A stretch of 43,918 nt of DNA, taken from Perkinsus chesapeaki. Its lineage: Eukaryota; Perkinsozoa; Perkinsida; Perkinsidae. How positions within the stretch are numbered: the first letter of the stretch is position 1; each line of letters starts with the position of its first letter. The stretch covers positions 1-43,918 of the forward strand of contig JAAPAO010000277.1 of NCBI GenBank assembly GCA_013115145.1. The letters are read 5' to 3'. The translations under genes were made by a program, and so were the position numbers. Below, piece after piece: positions 42,957 through 43,918 of this stretch. The notes beneath the pieces were generated by a model. That model had not been told where the DNA came from, ran no database searches, and saw nothing but the letters and a program-made list of their open reading frames with translations.

Positions 42957-43752
42957 TCAATAATCTGTCGGAGACAAATCACTTTCTATCCACGTTCCGT
43001 GAAGGGCTCCTCCAGCTGGGCTGCTGCTTGCGGGACTCACTCCACCGCCGTTTACCGACGATCTTCGAGCCTTCATGGCGGCTGTTCGACGTCGAGTTGT
43101 GATAACCGGACCTGAATATAGAATGATGGATTACGGAGGAGGAGGAGAGAGAAAGCTACATTCATCTCCTTCCCCTTCACGGAAGACTTTAACCGGGGAC
43201 CAGTGGACGTCTGATGGCTCTAGTGGCATGCCGTTGCCACGGGCTACCTGAACAATCAATAATAAATTCAACAACAACTATATCAACTTATATGCCCCTA
43301 TTATTAGGCAAATCCTTAGCTAGTAACATTGCAGCGTAGTTCTCTATTTTTTCGAGACCAACATGGATCTCACTCTCCACAATCGGACCCAACTCGTGAA
43401 TATGCTTACTGCTCGCAATGCTTCAATGGTTGGAATGTCACAGTTGACCCTCTTCTCCAACTTGGCCGGTGTCAATGCTGGTAGCCTATCCCCTGCAGAG
43501 GCCTTCGGTCGCAATCTTAAAACAAAAACATCCCCGCCACTGCCGCCGAGTCTACATTAACTCGTCCTACTTGTTCTGAGATGGCAACAATCCCGCCTCG
43601 GTAAGAGTACTCCAGATGTCACTTGGTATAACACTAGTAGCATGCGCTATCGATGCGATATTAACACTACAGCAGCTGACAGAGCTTCGCGAAGCTTCTT
43701 CCAACCTACATAAAGTAGTAAGTCCATCAAGGAAGGGTTCGATTTTCATCAT
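42957..43752 (-). CDS. Unrecognised gene, 5 exons, with in-frame TAA at an exon edge
   Basis: Minus-strand exons 43752-43571, 43551-43410, 43368-43288, 43247-43160 and 43111-42957. The N-terminal part is helical (KIEPFLDGLTTLCRLEEA), then FVLRLRPKASAGDRLPALTP, KLEKRVNCDIPTIEALRA, EKIENYAAMLLAKDLPNN, and a tail with NGMPLEPSDVHWSPVKVF and TTRRRTAAMKARRSS. All junctions keep phase, but intron 1 would be only 19 nt, and exon 3 ends with TAA right before the donor of intron 3. Either the protein stops there at 142 residues, or the true donor is non-canonical, or the copy is damaged. No family recognised. Confidence 0.5.
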
Positions 43753-43822
43753 TTAAAGGATTTGTCTAGTCTTCGTGAACGATCCCGAATTCAGCACACA
43801 GCATACTACTGTATTATACGAA

Positions 43823-43918
43823 GAATACTACTTTAATAAAAATACTACTACTTTAATAATAATACTACTTTAATAATAATACTACTTTAATAATAATACT
43901 ACTTTAATAATAATACTA
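43823..43918. repeat. 17-bp AT-rich minisatellite at the window end
   Basis: Units close to TACTACTTTAATAATAA repeat at least five times, nearly identical, and continue to the last base. The array is cut by the window edge, so its length is unknown. Confidence 0.92.

Overview
The window reads as nuclear DNA of a protist: genes on both strands are cut by many very short GT-AG introns (mostly 39-55 bp), intergenic spacers are short, and there are no bacterial-type operons or ribosome binding sites. The gene set (expanded AAAP amino-acid transporters, an EF-hand single-domain cation channel, Sfi1-like and TMEM17-like cilium/basal-body genes, many small secreted Cys-rich proteins) fits an alveolate, most likely a perkinsid. 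That assignment is an inference from gene content and intron style, not from a search. All exon models were built by hand by following reading frame and splice phase; a model is trusted when every junction keeps phase and a family motif is rebuilt across it.

Layout. 0-7 kb: sparse; a proline racemase/hydroxyproline epimerase-type gene (1992-3566, 8 exons), a retroelement remnant, and a broken second copy of the racemase 3' end near 5 kb. 7-10 kb: a casein kinase 1 gene with a tRNA-like sequence in one intron. 11-16 kb: amino-acid transporter A, a tRNA-Glu(CTC), and a voltage-gated channel gene with EF hands. 16.6-19 kb: an Sfi1-like centrin-binding-repeat gene overlapping a small convergent gene. 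20.6-23.5 kb: two tandem GNAT acetyltransferase genes with apparent signal peptides. 25-26.4 kb: a TMEM17-family transition-zone gene and a secreted two-repeat Cys-rich protein. 27.8-31.6 kb: transporters B and C in tandem, separated by a minisatellite that contains an assembly gap. 32-35 kb: a coiled-coil protein with a TFTPK motif and a secreted beta-propeller-like protein. 36.9-40.9 kb: an old segmental duplication holding two copies of a tiny secreted Cys-rich peptide, a companion Cys-containing ORF, and an intact and a broken copy of a 10-exon gene. 41.9-43.8 kb: a SAM methyltransferase of the sarcosine/dimethylglycine methyltransferase type and an unrecognised gene with an in-frame stop at an exon edge. 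A second minisatellite runs off the right end.

Themes. (1) Local duplication followed by decay: racemase 3' end, GNAT pair, transporter pair, Cys-rich peptide block. (2) Intron dynamics: the three transporters share a skeleton of introns but each lacks a different one, and several models need introns of 19-24 nt, one conserved between two diverged copies. (3) Secreted proteins: at least six genes start with signal peptides, consistent with a protist that releases many small proteins. No CRISPR array, operon or intact mobile element was found.
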